A DNA stretch of 38,847 nucleotides, taken from positions 1-38,847 of the forward strand of contig JAHXHS010000048.1 in the NCBI GenBank assembly GCA_025656455.1. The letters run 5' to 3'. Below the pieces are notes generated by a model. The model saw only the letters and a list, made by a program, of their open reading frames with translations, made no database searches and was not told the DNA's origin. Every line of letters begins with the position of its first letter. Position 1 is the stretch's first letter. This DNA comes from Candidatus Thiodiazotropha sp. (ex Epidulcina cf. delphinae) (lineage in GTDB: Bacteria; Pseudomonadota; Gammaproteobacteria; Chromatiales; Chromatiaceae). A program made the position numbers and the translations under genes. Of this stretch, positions 6,550 through 16,273 are shown one piece after another.

Positions 6550-7006
6550 ACGCAAATGAACGCAAATGGATTTGCTATGGACAGGCAGGGAGAGGCTGTT
6601 TCAAAGAGAGTCATTGGTTGTGGCTTTGAAGTCAGTAATGAGTTGGGAGTCGGTTTTTTTGAGGCGGTTTATGAGAATGCACTCTGTCTGGAGCTTAAGC
6701 ATCAGGGGTTGGCTTTTGAAAGGCAGAAGCGTTTAAAGGTCAGATACAAGGGGCAAGTTGTTGGTCACTATGTGGCGGATATCGTTGTGGAGAACAGGTT
6801 GCTGGTGGAACTCAAGGCATTGTCGGCATTGACGAAAGAGCATGATGCTCAGGTGATGAATTATCTTCGTGCAACAGGATTGAGCGTTGGCTTGCCGCTG
6901 AACTTTGGTGCGCCGCGACTCGGTGTGCGCAGACTCGTGTGGCAGCACGATGACGCTTCCATAATCTAATTTTTTTATTTGCGTTCATTCGCGTTCATTT
7001 GCGGAC
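6538..7006 (+). mobile_element. 469-bp element with 30-bp terminal inverted repeats carrying a GxxExxY gene
   Basis: The left end (6538-6567) and right end (6977-7006) are inverted repeats matching at 29 of 30 positions. Each starts GTCCGC and is built of 10-bp units (CGCAAATGAA on the left, GCGTTCATTT on the right). The only gene between is the GxxExxY gene at 6556-6969. The element separates carA from carB, which are adjacent in relatives. No target duplication is evident. Related arms without this gene occur at 1446, 10310, 11069 and 32022-32171. Seen: repeat structure. Inferred: mobility. Confidence 0.7.
6556..6969 (+). CDS. GxxExxY protein (PD-(D/E)XK-like family)
   Basis: 137 residues from the ATG at 6556, which lies inside the left inverted repeat; Met8 at 6577 is an alternative. 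The name motif appears as GFFEAVY (residues 33-39). A PD-(D/E)XK-like core follows: Asp75 in YVADIVVEN and Glu85-x-Lys87 in LVELKAL, then helices and the end strand GVRRLVW. Members are widespread, of unproven function, and resemble nuclease folds of the restriction-enzyme type. The gene is co-oriented with carAB, the preceding carA stop is 6 bp upstream, and it ends 48 bp before carB. Its A/T-richer codon use contrasts with carA and carB. The nuclease role is inference. Confidence 0.88.
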   Translation: MNANGFAMDRQGEAVSKRVIGCGFEVSNELGVGFFEAVYENALCLELKHQGLAFERQKRLKVRYKGQVVGHYVADIVVENRLLVELKALSALTKEHDAQVMNYLRATGLSVGLPLNFGAPRLGVRRLVWQHDDASII

Positions 7007-7017
7007 TGATGTATTAA

Positions 7018-10227
<3,210 letters not shown>

Positions 10228-10245
10228 TCCCATGCTTCGATGGGA
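10228..10245 (+). other. Stem-loop immediately after carB
   Basis: TCCCAT and ATGGGA form a 6-bp stem around GCTTCG directly after the stop codon, followed by TTATT. This is a weak terminator at best. Confidence 0.4.
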
Positions 10246-10309
10246 TTATTGATGGCTCATCTCCTGATCGGGTGGGCAACAACAAGAGATAAGCAGGCCG
10301 CAATCTGAA

Positions 10310-10351
10310 TATTTGCGTTAATTTTGCGGTGATTAGCGTTTATTTGCGGTT
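10310..10351 (+). repeat. Degenerate single arm of the GCG-decamer family
   Basis: ATTTGCGTTA, ATTTTGCGG and TTAGCGTTTATTTGCGG units follow at about 10-bp spacing in the carB-greA gap. They have the same orientation as other right arms, but the element end is decayed. Confidence 0.55.
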
Positions 10352-10400
10352 AAATAGTGGCTGGAATTTCTGATAGCACAGAAGATAGAGGACAGATTCG

Positions 10401-10877
10401 ATGAGTAAGGTACCGTTGACGGCCAAAGGCGCAGCCAAGCTGCAAGAGGAGCTTCAGCAGCTAAAAAGTACCGAGCGGCCGAAGGTTATCAAGGCCATCG
10501 CCCAAGCGAGAGAGCATGGCGATCTGAAGGAGAATGCGGAATATCACGCGGCCCGTGAGCAACAGAGCTTCATCGAGGGCCGTATCAAGGATATAGAAGG
10601 CAAGCTATCCCATGCGCAAGTTATCGATATCACCAAGCTGGACGCTGGTGGCAAGGTCGTTTTCGGCGCCACGGTGGTGGTATTGGAATTGGACAATGAC
10701 GAGGAGTTCACCTATCAGATCGTCGGTGATGACGAGGCCGATATCAAACATGGCCTGGTCTCGGTCAGCTCACCGATCGCTCGCGCCCTGATCGGCAAGC
10801 AGGAAGGGGATGATGTGTTTCTGACTACTCCGGGTGGTGCGAGGGAGTTTGAGATACTGGGCATACGTTATGAGTAA
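10401..10877 (+). CDS. greA: Transcription elongation factor GreA
   Basis: 158 residues, the family length. An N-terminal coiled coil (about 1-75) contains the acidic tip DLKENAEYHAAREQQ. Asp and Glu there enter the RNA polymerase secondary channel and promote cleavage of backtracked RNA. The C-terminal FKBP-like domain (about 80-158) ends in PGGAREFEILGIRYE. GAGGA lies 8 bp upstream of the ATG. It follows carB with a 173-bp gap holding a decayed repeat arm, and the conserved carA-carB-greA order supports the call. No clear T-rich terminator follows, only a stem ACCCGTT/AACGGGT. Confidence 0.96.
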   Translation: MSKVPLTAKGAAKLQEELQQLKSTERPKVIKAIAQAREHGDLKENAEYHAAREQQSFIEGRIKDIEGKLSHAQVIDITKLDAGGKVVFGATVVVLELDNDEEFTYQIVGDDEADIKHGLVSVSSPIARALIGKQEGDDVFLTTPGGAREFEILGIRYE

Positions 10878-10930
10878 CCCGTTGGTAAGCGAATGGCTGG
10901 TCTGGAACGGGTGAGGCGGTTTGGAAAACG

Positions 10931-10992
10931 GTGGGTTAATTTTGAATTATGAATGTTGAATTTTGAATTGAATGTGTGCACTGCGTGCACGG
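10931..10992 (-). repeat. AT-rich dispersed repeat, copy 1
   Basis: GTGGGTTAATTTTGAATTAT, further TTGAATTTTGAATT units, then GTGTGCACTGCGTGCACGG. The reverse complement matches 16274-16350 along its length (GTGC..GCAG.GCACAC, AATTCAAAATTC units, AATTAACCC). Copies therefore lie in opposite orientation on both sides of the accessory island. Confidence 0.7.
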
Positions 10993-11068
10993 TTTATTAT
11001 TAAAGGCTCTTTCCTTGATTATGCGGGTAATGGAATGCATATGAATAGGCCGCCAAGGGACGCCAGTC

Positions 11069-11090
11069 GCCGCAAATTCAACGCAAATGG
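11069..11090 (-). repeat. Short left-type arm of the GCG-decamer family
   Basis: GCCGCAAATTCAACGCAAAT resembles the left arms at 6538 and 32022 but has only two units and no opposite partner. Confidence 0.45.
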
Positions 11091-11194
11091 TTTTACCATC
11101 CATACGCACGACGCCTGGACACACAGTTTGTAATTGATCTGAATGCCGGAACCTGTAAATCCTGGGAACTCTCCTACCGCGTGCATTTGCCTCG

Positions 11195-11695
11195 TTAGAG
11201 CAACACGGCTTTTCTTCGCCAAAGTACTATAGCCCATAGCGTCAACAGCAATTCCAGCGCAAACGACCAGTGCAGGATAAAATTCAGCCACCAAGGGGTG
11301 TAAAGCGCCGGGACTGTGAACATGGCGTAGGGTTGATTAAGGAAGGGAGCCAACCACCATATATCGCCAACAATGGTATCAAGCAACAGGTGCATAAAGC
11401 CGCCTGCTGAAAACACGATTGCCAGGATTGTCCTGGATTTATTGAGGGCTAATCGATGCCAACCCACGGATGCCGCCAACAGGCCAAGCCATACGACGGG
11501 ATAGTGGCTCCAGTATGTATGATGATGGCGCTGTCCGTTATCTACAAGATAAAAATAGAGCATGTCCAAGTCTGGCGCAATCGCGCCCAATACGCCGATC
11601 AGTACGAGATGGCGATGGTCGACCCCGATGTTCGAAAGTTTACGCGCCAGGATTTCAGCGAAAACATAGCCTGCCGGAAGATGGCCTATGATCAT
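11195..11695 (-). CDS. YdjM/DUF457-like membrane-bound metal-dependent hydrolase family protein
   Basis: 166 residues from the ATG at 11695, chosen because the family-like start MIIGHLPAGYVFAE follows it; a longer frame to 11752 overlaps the small gene upstream. Several hydrophobic segments are present. Conserved polar motifs PDLDML, a HHHTYWSH cluster and GFMHLLLD are the histidine and aspartate signatures of this membrane family, whose substrate is unknown. The stop of a 57-residue membrane protein (11700-11873) lies 4 bp upstream, so the two are co-translated on the minus strand. The hydrolase label comes from family annotation and is unproven. Confidence 0.65.
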   Translation of the reverse strand: MIIGHLPAGYVFAEILARKLSNIGVDHRHLVLIGVLGAIAPDLDMLYFYLVDNGQRHHHTYWSHYPVVWLGLLAASVGWHRLALNKSRTILAIVFSAGGFMHLLLDTIVGDIWWLAPFLNQPYAMFTVPALYTPWWLNFILHWSFALELLLTLWAIVLWRRKAVLL

Positions 11696-11699
11696 TTTA

Positions 11700-11873
11700 T
11701 TAACCCGGCACTGTTTTCTCTGGCTTGGAGACAAAGGCGAATGGTATCGCAAATGGCCCGAACAGCGCTCCCATTACACCCCAAAATACTGGCTTGGCTC
11801 CCCGGTTCTTAGCGATGTAATGGCAGATAAATATGCTCAATATATTCAGCGCCACTAAAACGTAAACCATCAT
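11700..11873 (-). CDS. Small membrane protein (57 residues), partner of the YdjM-like gene
   Basis: Encoded on the minus strand from the ATG at 11873, with GGAG 7 bp upstream. The product starts MMVYVLVALNILSIFIC and ends FVSKPEKTVPG. Two hydrophobic helices (about 3-20 and 31-48) are joined by a basic turn (HYIAKNRGAKP), predicting an inner-membrane hairpin. Stop-to-start distance to the next gene is 4 bp, typical of an operon. The GAKPVFWGVMGALFGPFA pattern looks like a conserved short family, but I can assign no function. It is easily missed because it falls below common length cut-offs. Confidence 0.62.
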   Translation of the reverse strand: MMVYVLVALNILSIFICHYIAKNRGAKPVFWGVMGALFGPFAIPFAFVSKPEKTVPG

Positions 11874-11991
11874 ATGGATTCTCCATCGTTTGAAGCTGTT
11901 GGAATATGCTTGGCCGTAAATAGCGTGAACACATACGCGTCAAAAGATGAAAGATCATTCTGAATAGCTTGTGTTTACAGACTGTCTGCTA

Positions 11992-12342
11992 TTACGCCGC
12001 AACAATGCGAAACTCAGTGGCTTTCGCTATAGGGCGAACGTGGTTTTTCTCTCGCTTCAAGTCCACGATTCCGTAATTGGACATCGTTTTTAGTGTGCGA
12101 GATAGGTTGCTTGGCTTGCGTCCAGTTGCTTCGGCAAGCGCCGAAATGGATTCTGGCTTCATCTCGGTGATAACGTGCAGCAGTGCGCGATTGTCATCAC
12201 TCAGCACTTCAGCCAGTGATTTCATGGAAGTAAACCAAATTTTGGGCTCATTGGCCTTGGGCTTGTAGTCGCCACGAGCGATTGCCAGAGCGCGCTCGCG
12301 GATTTTCTCCTGAGGCATAATGCCGATAACTATAGCTTTCAT
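11992..12342 (-). CDS. tumA: TumA-type antitoxin, HTH DNA-binding protein (HVO_A0114 family)
   Basis: 116 residues. The N-terminal part (IRERALAIARGDYKPKANEPKIWFTS) is the typical lead-in of this family. Residues about 40-105 form a winged helix-turn-helix (SLAEVLSDDNRALLHVI, then ISALAEATGRKPSNLSRTLKTMSNYGIV). It overlaps the upstream toxin gene by 4 bp (ATGA), so the pair is translationally coupled. Antitoxins of this pair bind the toxin and normally repress their own operon. The perfect 23-bp palindrome at 12710-12732 is the obvious operator. The assignment rests on recognised family pattern plus partner. Confidence 0.82.
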   Translation of the reverse strand: MKAIVIGIMPQEKIRERALAIARGDYKPKANEPKIWFTSMKSLAEVLSDDNRALLHVITEMKPESISALAEATGRKPSNLSRTLKTMSNYGIVDLKREKNHVRPIAKATEFRIVAA

Positions 12343-12686
12343 CGTTTCTTCAGCTCCGATAGAACGCGATCAACGTCTGCGAAAAAGTCGTTCAGCAGTT
12401 GCGGGGCGTCCTTGAATGCATAGGGCGCCCCTTTGTCAGAAGCGTGGCGGTGCTTATGGTCAAAAGCCAGTATGCGGCCAGCGTATTTGAACTTCTTGGG
12501 TGGCTTGACGGCATGTGCGTTGTCATAGCCAAGGATACGCTTACCGTATGGCTCATGCAGCGTCAGGGAGTACCGTATTCCGTGTGGAGTCTCCTTGCTG
12601 GCATCTACCTGCCATGCTTCCAACTTGATCCAATAGCCGTTACCTTGGTCGAAAATAGAGCCATTGAGGTCAAGCAGGGTGTCCAT
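12339..12686 (-). CDS. tumE: TumE-type toxin (DUF6516 family)
   Basis: 115 residues from the ATG at 12686. The outer ATG at 12704 is too near the predicted transcription start and lacks a ribosome site, whereas a purine-rich GGAAAGAGA precedes 12686. Family hallmarks are visible in order: GYWIKLEAWQV, TPHGIRYSLTLH, KRILGYDNAHAV, FDHKHRH and a C-terminal helix (LNDFFADVDRVLSELKKR). These match TumE toxins of type II toxin-antitoxin pairs, whose molecular target is not settled as far as I know. The toxin-first order with a 4-bp overlap into tumA is characteristic. Confidence 0.82.
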   Translation of the reverse strand: MDTLLDLNGSIFDQGNGYWIKLEAWQVDASKETPHGIRYSLTLHEPYGKRILGYDNAHAVKPPKKFKYAGRILAFDHKHRHASDKGAPYAFKDAPQLLNDFFADVDRVLSELKKR

Positions 12687-12709
12687 TGCCGTGTCTCTTT
12701 CCATACCTA

Positions 12710-12739
12710 ACTATATCATCTGATGATATAGTCTGCCAA
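12710..12739 (-). promoter_or_regulatory. tumEA promoter with overlapping palindromic operator
   Basis: ACTATATCATC (12710-12720), one centre base, then its exact reverse complement GATGATATAGT (12722-12732). On the minus strand, TTGGCA (complement of 12734-12739) and TATAGT (complement of 12710-12715) are spaced 18 bp, so the palindrome covers the spacer and -10. This is the layout expected for autorepression. Confidence 0.78.
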
Positions 12740-13126
12740 GATATAATATATGTGTCCACAACCTGTCCATTTTATAGTGGTTCAGAGTGGGAAAACGTGG
12801 CCCATAAAATTTTTAAGCTATTGATTATTAATAAGTAGTGGTGAATTGAGGGATTGTTGTGTAACTCAAATTCGGGTTAGAGCCCCGACCTTGCTCGATT
12901 ATGGCTTTGTGTAGGCTACATATAAGGCCGCTATTGATACTACTAGGATAAATGATGTGTCCTTGTATTCTTCTAATCCCTCTTTTCAAAAATGAACGCG
13001 TCGTGAAAATTGTGTTTGGCTGTTTATTGCCATCGTAATAACGCGTCGATTTAGGCCCGAATTCATGAAAGATGGTTTTAACGATAAATGATGGTAAATA
13101 ATGGGTGTCCCGATAAACTTTCCCGA
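12740..13126. other. AT-rich intergenic stretch
   Basis: No convincing gene. An open frame on the minus strand (12828-13142) runs through the dispersed TGGGTGTCC motif (13102-13110) and has no protein-like composition, so I regard it as non-coding. Confidence 0.5.
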
Positions 13127-13507
13127 TTAGAGCCTGATGCATAATTCATCATCAATTCTTCCCTCTGGGCGATAAATGGCTAGATTACCTTCCTTATTGA
13201 TTAACAACCAGCCGCCCTCCCATGGGGCTTTGCCGTAAAGATCATACATTGATATAGCTGTGTTATTTGTTACACCATTTGAACAGAACAAATCACCGGG
13301 TTGTTCTAGCTCATTCCTTTCTATTTTTTGCACGAATTTAGAATCATCCAATACTTTTTCGAAATCATGATCAAGCGATTTAGCGAATTTTATCTGGCCT
13401 TTGACACTTGCAAGAAAACCCAAATAGCGATCCCTTTTTGATTTGATTACGGATCTTTTGATGAACGACTCCAATCCCTCGCTAATGTCCATATTCTTTT
13501 TTGTCAA
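13127..13507 (-). CDS. Hypothetical protein, probably the 3' part of a frameshifted gene
   Basis: 126 residues if a TTG at 13507 is used (AGGA 10 bp upstream), or 121 from the ATG at 13492. The product is hydrophilic with a helical, Lys-rich first half (GLESFIKRSVIKSKRDRYLGFLASVKGQIKFAK) and a globular end containing WEGGWLLINKEGNLAIYRPEG. I do not recognise a family. The overlapping frame upstream (13482-13637) encodes a TPR-like segment that stops exactly where this frame takes over, at an A-rich run. The two pieces may therefore be one broken gene. Confidence 0.5.
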   Translation of the reverse strand: MTKKNMDISEGLESFIKRSVIKSKRDRYLGFLASVKGQIKFAKSLDHDFEKVLDDSKFVQKIERNELEQPGDLFCSNGVTNNTAISMYDLYGKAPWEGGWLLINKEGNLAIYRPEGRIDDELCIRL

Positions 13508-13637
13508 AATATGCTTTTCCTAAAAACCAATACCCGTATACCTCTTTTGGATTTTTCTTAATATGTTCCTTGCAGTAATATTCTTTTACCGTTAACGGTG
13601 TCCTAGTGAGCGATAGCGAACGAATTTTAGTATTTTG
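13482..13637 (-). pseudogene. TPR-like fragment without a start codon
   Basis: On the minus strand an open frame bounded by stops encodes EYYCKEHIKKNPKEVYGYWF, then LGKAYFDKKEYGH and a stop at 13482-13484. The YWFLGKAYFDKKEY pattern is TPR-like (helix A and turn). There is no ATG, GTG or ribosome site, and its C-terminus overlaps the following frame, so this is a truncated or frameshifted remnant. Confidence 0.5.
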
Positions 13638-14048
13638 TTAGACACTTGGCGCTGGCAAGCCGAGTTTGTTCATGCACTGTACGAGCTTGCCCAAGTACTC
13701 TGGATTTCTCTCCTCTTCTTTCGGCGGAACAAGAAGGTTGCAGCAGAGGGCTGCGACTTTTTCATTACCATCCGTTTCCACCAACAAAGATTCCGCTACA
13801 TAAGTATTGAGACCAGCGCCCCAATAAAGCTTGTCAAGTTCATCGTGCGTTATGCTATAGACGAGTCCATAAGCTTCAGCGTTTGGCTCTCGTAACAGCG
13901 TAGCCATATTGCCGACGCACATACGGTACCCTCTCGCAACTGCTTTTCGTGCATTTCTCGGCTCTACTCCTTTCTCCTTCAGTAACTCAGGATCCATGTA
14001 GAGACCGTAGAAGAAAACATCGTTCAATCGTGTTTCTGTATTATCCAT
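13638..14048 (-). CDS. Gamma-glutamylcyclotransferase-like (AIG2/GGCT fold) protein
   Basis: 136 residues. The N-terminal FFYGLYMDPELLKEKG is the family substrate-loop motif (YGSxxxxxxL variant, here YGLYMDPELL). MATLLREPNAEAYGLVYSI and THDELDKLYWGAG follow, in the order seen in GGCT-type proteins that cyclise gamma-glutamyl compounds. The acidic residue expected after the YG-V-Y strand could be Glu in the HDELDKL helix. The fold assignment is fairly good but the substrate is unknown. The ribosome site is close (GGAG 2 bp before ATG). It sits in the AT-rich island with no obvious operon partner. Confidence 0.68.
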   Translation of the reverse strand: MDNTETRLNDVFFYGLYMDPELLKEKGVEPRNARKAVARGYRMCVGNMATLLREPNAEAYGLVYSITHDELDKLYWGAGLNTYVAESLLVETDGNEKVAALCCNLLVPPKEEERNPEYLGKLVQCMNKLGLPAPSV

Positions 14049-14354
14049 TTCTCCGGATTTTCCTGTGCCTAACGAGACTGTGGAAAAACCTCGTAAATAG
14101 TGATTTTCAAGATTCCTTCGGAAATTGCCATTTTCTTTGGTAACTCATTAAATTGGCTCCACAATTAATATTAGCTGATATACGCCTGAAAATCATCGTC
14201 TGGTATGTGTTTAGTCAGACCAAATGCAGGGACACCCAGGGTTTCAATCGATGGGTGTCCTCATTTATTTCGATTTATTTCTCATTTATTTGCAGCGAAG
14301 CGGAGGTCCCAGCGACCGCAGGGAGCGAACTTGATCCACTGGTTAGGTTGGCTG
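14049..14354. other. Intergenic stretch with a GGACACCCA hairpin
   Basis: No gene seen. GGACACCCA (14230-14238) and TGGGTGTCC (14252-14260) form a perfect 9-bp stem around 13 nt. The same motif recurs at 13102 and, twice in tandem, at 38661-38700. It is a dispersed repeat, of a kind often linked to REP-associated transposases. Confidence 0.55.
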
Positions 14355-14759
14355 TTAGTTTTCATTTGCCCTGTACTCGGCTATGAATGCTAGAAGAGCT
14401 AGAGGGAGAGATGCCATCCATACCCACAAAGGGCTCTCTAGATACTCGTGGGCAGATTCATTTTCTGCTATAGAAAAAAACACATACACTGAAACAACAA
14501 GCAAGTAAATGGAAGAAAGCACCCTATAAAATGGCATATTTATTGCCCTTTCTCTTTCCGCAATTTCTGGTCCGACTTTTAACTGACCTTGTAAATACTC
14601 CGAAATATCAGTTCCGATATACAACATATAACTTAACAAATATACCAATGAAATGAAGGTGTGAGCATTTTCTTTAGCCCACGGATCTACCCATAGGGCA
14701 AGTCCTCCAACTATTGCCAATATGGTAAGTCGTAATCTGAGGCGTGCGCTTTCCGTCAT
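14355..14759 (-). CDS. Inner-membrane protein of unknown function
   Basis: 134 residues with four hydrophobic segments (about 8-23, 33-50, 80-97 and 108-126). An acidic and polar loop (GTDISEYLQGQLKVGPEIAERERAIN) lies between the second and third, predicting a four-helix inner-membrane protein. No catalytic residues or known motif are visible. The start at 14759 is supported only by a short AGG upstream. Neighbours are a repeat hairpin and a broken transposase start, so it is probably an island passenger. Confidence 0.6.
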   Translation of the reverse strand: MTESARLRLRLTILAIVGGLALWVDPWAKENAHTFISLVYLLSYMLYIGTDISEYLQGQLKVGPEIAERERAINMPFYRVLSSIYLLVVSVYVFFSIAENESAHEYLESPLWVWMASLPLALLAFIAEYRANEN

Positions 14760-15079
14760 TTATACAACCTGGAAATACCGGGACCCAATAATTGAAATAA
14801 ACTTTATCATGAGTTTAGAGTAACTTGCATACGGACAGAGCAAAACCCAAGGAGAGGGCCCATGACAACACCCCGCAAAAGCCAGATCTGCCTGGAAGAA
14901 ACCCCCCGGCAAACGGGGACAGCCACCATTTCCCATTTTCGCTTCCTCAAAAATACCCAGCTCAACCCAAGCGGGATTTTTGCTTCAAGACCAACACCAA
15001 ATACCTGCATTTTGCAGATGTCCTCCACCTAGATGCTCATCATTGACATCCAATGGATGCCCCACATTGTGCCCGGACA
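14760..15079. other. Intergenic stretch with a transposase stub
   Basis: It contains the RAYT start remnant described at 14862-14909. The rest carries the GGGGACAGCCACCATTTCCC motif (about 14915-14934), often seen near such transposases. No intact gene on either strand. Confidence 0.45.
14862..14909 (+). pseudogene. N-terminal stub of a REP-associated tyrosine transposase (RAYT, Y1 type)
   Basis: ATG at 14862 with GGAGAGG 4 bp upstream begins MTTPRKSQICLEETP, very like the conserved RAYT start that normally continues YYHCVSRCVRRAF. Here the similarity stops after about 15 residues and the frame runs into repeat sequence. The HUH catalytic core is absent. It is a remnant left by deletion or by insertion of a repeat. 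Confidence 0.6.
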
Positions 15080-15481
15080 TTATCTGTTCGCAAGCGCATT
15101 ACGAAGCAGCAGGTGTTTGTGAAAAGGCTCAAAGTCCTTGTCGCAGTGAAGTAACGGGAGACTGTTTTCAATGCAATATGTCGCGATAATCACATCTATC
15201 GTTTTTCGAATCGTAACACCCTTCCTGCGTAACGCTCGAAAGTTCTCAGCACATCGAATGGCCATATCGGCGCCGAGAAGGTCGAAGACGGAAAGAGAAG
15301 TGAGTAGCTGTTTGGCCGTTTCGTAGTCCTTGTCGGGTCGAAACCCTTGCAGCACTTCAGTCAGAATCAAATCGCCGAGGGCCACCGGTTCAACCCCGAG
15401 CAACTTGTCGAGGTGTTCGGTTTCAGGCGTTGTTCGGCCGTTGAAGTAGTCGATCCAAACGCTGGAATCAACGAGTGTCAT
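15080..15481 (-). CDS. vapC: VapC-type PIN-domain ribonuclease toxin
   Basis: 133 residues from the ATG at 15481, which overlaps the vapB stop by 4 bp (ATGA); a longer frame to 15517 runs back into vapB. The PIN domain starts MTLVDSSVWIDYFNG with Asp5. The other acidic metal ligands are Glu42 (LTEVLQG), Asp96 (TIDVIIA) and Asp114/116 (HCDKDF). VapC toxins cleave tRNA or rRNA sites in a Mg-dependent manner and are held inactive by VapB. The full set of acidic residues suggests an active enzyme. Confidence 0.9.
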   Translation of the reverse strand: MTLVDSSVWIDYFNGRTTPETEHLDKLLGVEPVALGDLILTEVLQGFRPDKDYETAKQLLTSLSVFDLLGADMAIRCAENFRALRRKGVTIRKTIDVIIATYCIENSLPLLHCDKDFEPFHKHLLLRNALANR

Positions 15482-15672
15482 CTCGCGGTTCTCAGTTCGT
15501 CCAAATCGCCTTCCCATTGCAACTTGCCGCGAAAGCGCCGGATATTTTCCTGTTTTTTCAATCGAATCAGCGTCTTGAGGCCGAGTTCAACCGCTTCCTT
15601 TTTTGTCTTGAGGCCGGTGAGCTTGAGGGCGTCTTCCATCAGGCGGTCGTCAATCACAATGTTGGTTCGCAT
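15478..15672 (-). CDS. vapB: VapB-type antitoxin
   Basis: 64 residues from the ATG at 15672; the frame opens earlier but the family start MRTNIVIDDRLMEDAL fixes this codon. An N-terminal ribbon-helix-helix (RTNIVIDD, then ALKLTGLKTKKEAVELGLKTLI) binds DNA. The C-terminal tail (IRRFRGKLQWEGDLDELR) wraps the toxin. It precedes vapC with a 4-bp overlap. An 8-bp inverted repeat at 15685-15712, 13 bp upstream, is the likely operator for the VapBC complex. Confidence 0.9.
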   Translation of the reverse strand: MRTNIVIDDRLMEDALKLTGLKTKKEAVELGLKTLIRLKKQENIRRFRGKLQWEGDLDELRTAR

Positions 15673-15684
15673 GATAATATCCAA

Positions 15685-15712
15685 TGTGTATGGTTTATAA
15701 AAAGCATACACA
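15685..15712 (-). promoter_or_regulatory. Candidate VapBC operator
   Basis: TGTGTATG and CATACACA form perfect 8-bp arms 12 bp apart. A TATAAA on the minus strand between the arms could be the -10. No good -35 was seen. Confidence 0.6.
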
Positions 15713-15880
15713 CAAAGGCGTGCTTTCTCAAGAGCGGCACGTTTGTTTCAATCTGTGAAAGAGTGATTTTTTATGAGACCGAGACCATCATGAGGTGGCG
15801 AGTTCAAAAATCGTTGCCTCCCCACCGCTCACCCGCACGTGCTCGGCCAGCCCTGGTGTGCCTTAGTGCCCCTTACATTC

Positions 15881-16174
15881 TTAAACCAGGATGCGCTTTT
15901 TCTTCTTCGGATTCGGCCGGTAGAGGATCGCCACCCGGCCGATGAGCTGCACCAGCGAGGCGGAGAGCCGCTCAACGATCTCCCGGCTCAGCGTCTCCCG
16001 ATCGGCCTTGTCGGCGCCGGCCAGTTTGACCTTGATCAGTTCATGGGTATCGAGGGTCGAGTCGATCTCGGCCATTACGCCCTCGCTCAGGCCGTGCTGG
16101 CCGACGATGACCACGGGCTTGAGCGGGTGGGCCAGTTTTTTCAACTCGCGGATCTGTGCGGAGGTCAGGGACAT
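15881..16174 (-). CDS. yhbY: Ribosome assembly RNA-binding protein YhbY (CRM domain)
   Basis: 97 residues, a single CRS1-YhbY (CRM) domain. Visible are LTSAQIRELKKLAHPLKPVV, then VGQHGLSEGVMAEIDSTLDTHELIKVKL with the G-H-G loop, and a basic tail PNPKKKKRILV. The family associates with pre-50S particles. It runs opposite to greA and rlmE, as in E. coli. On the minus strand TAGAAT (complement of 16205-16210) may be its -10. An accessory island separates it from greA. Confidence 0.92.
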   Translation of the reverse strand: MSLTSAQIRELKKLAHPLKPVVIVGQHGLSEGVMAEIDSTLDTHELIKVKLAGADKADRETLSREIVERLSASLVQLIGRVAILYRPNPKKKKRILV

Positions 16175-16273
16175 GACGGTTACCGATTGTGGCAGGGGAG
16201 GCGGATTCTAGCCCTTTTCGGGGTATGATGAAACGGATGGCCTCCCTCTCCCCCAGGATGAGAAAGGATAAAG

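Noticed and set aside
6538..7006. GCG-decamer arms as a CRISPR or an integron attC site
   Set aside because: There are only three units per arm, no spacers, no attC-type R/L boxes and no integrase or cas gene.
10931..10992. CRISPR-like array in the AATTTTGAATT repeats
   Set aside because: The units are short, imperfect and contiguous with no unique spacers; they form a dispersed repeat found again at 16274-16350.
12828..13142. 104-codon open frame on the minus strand
   Set aside because: Runs through the TGGGTGTCC repeat, overlaps the 3' end of the upstream gene and does not look protein-like.
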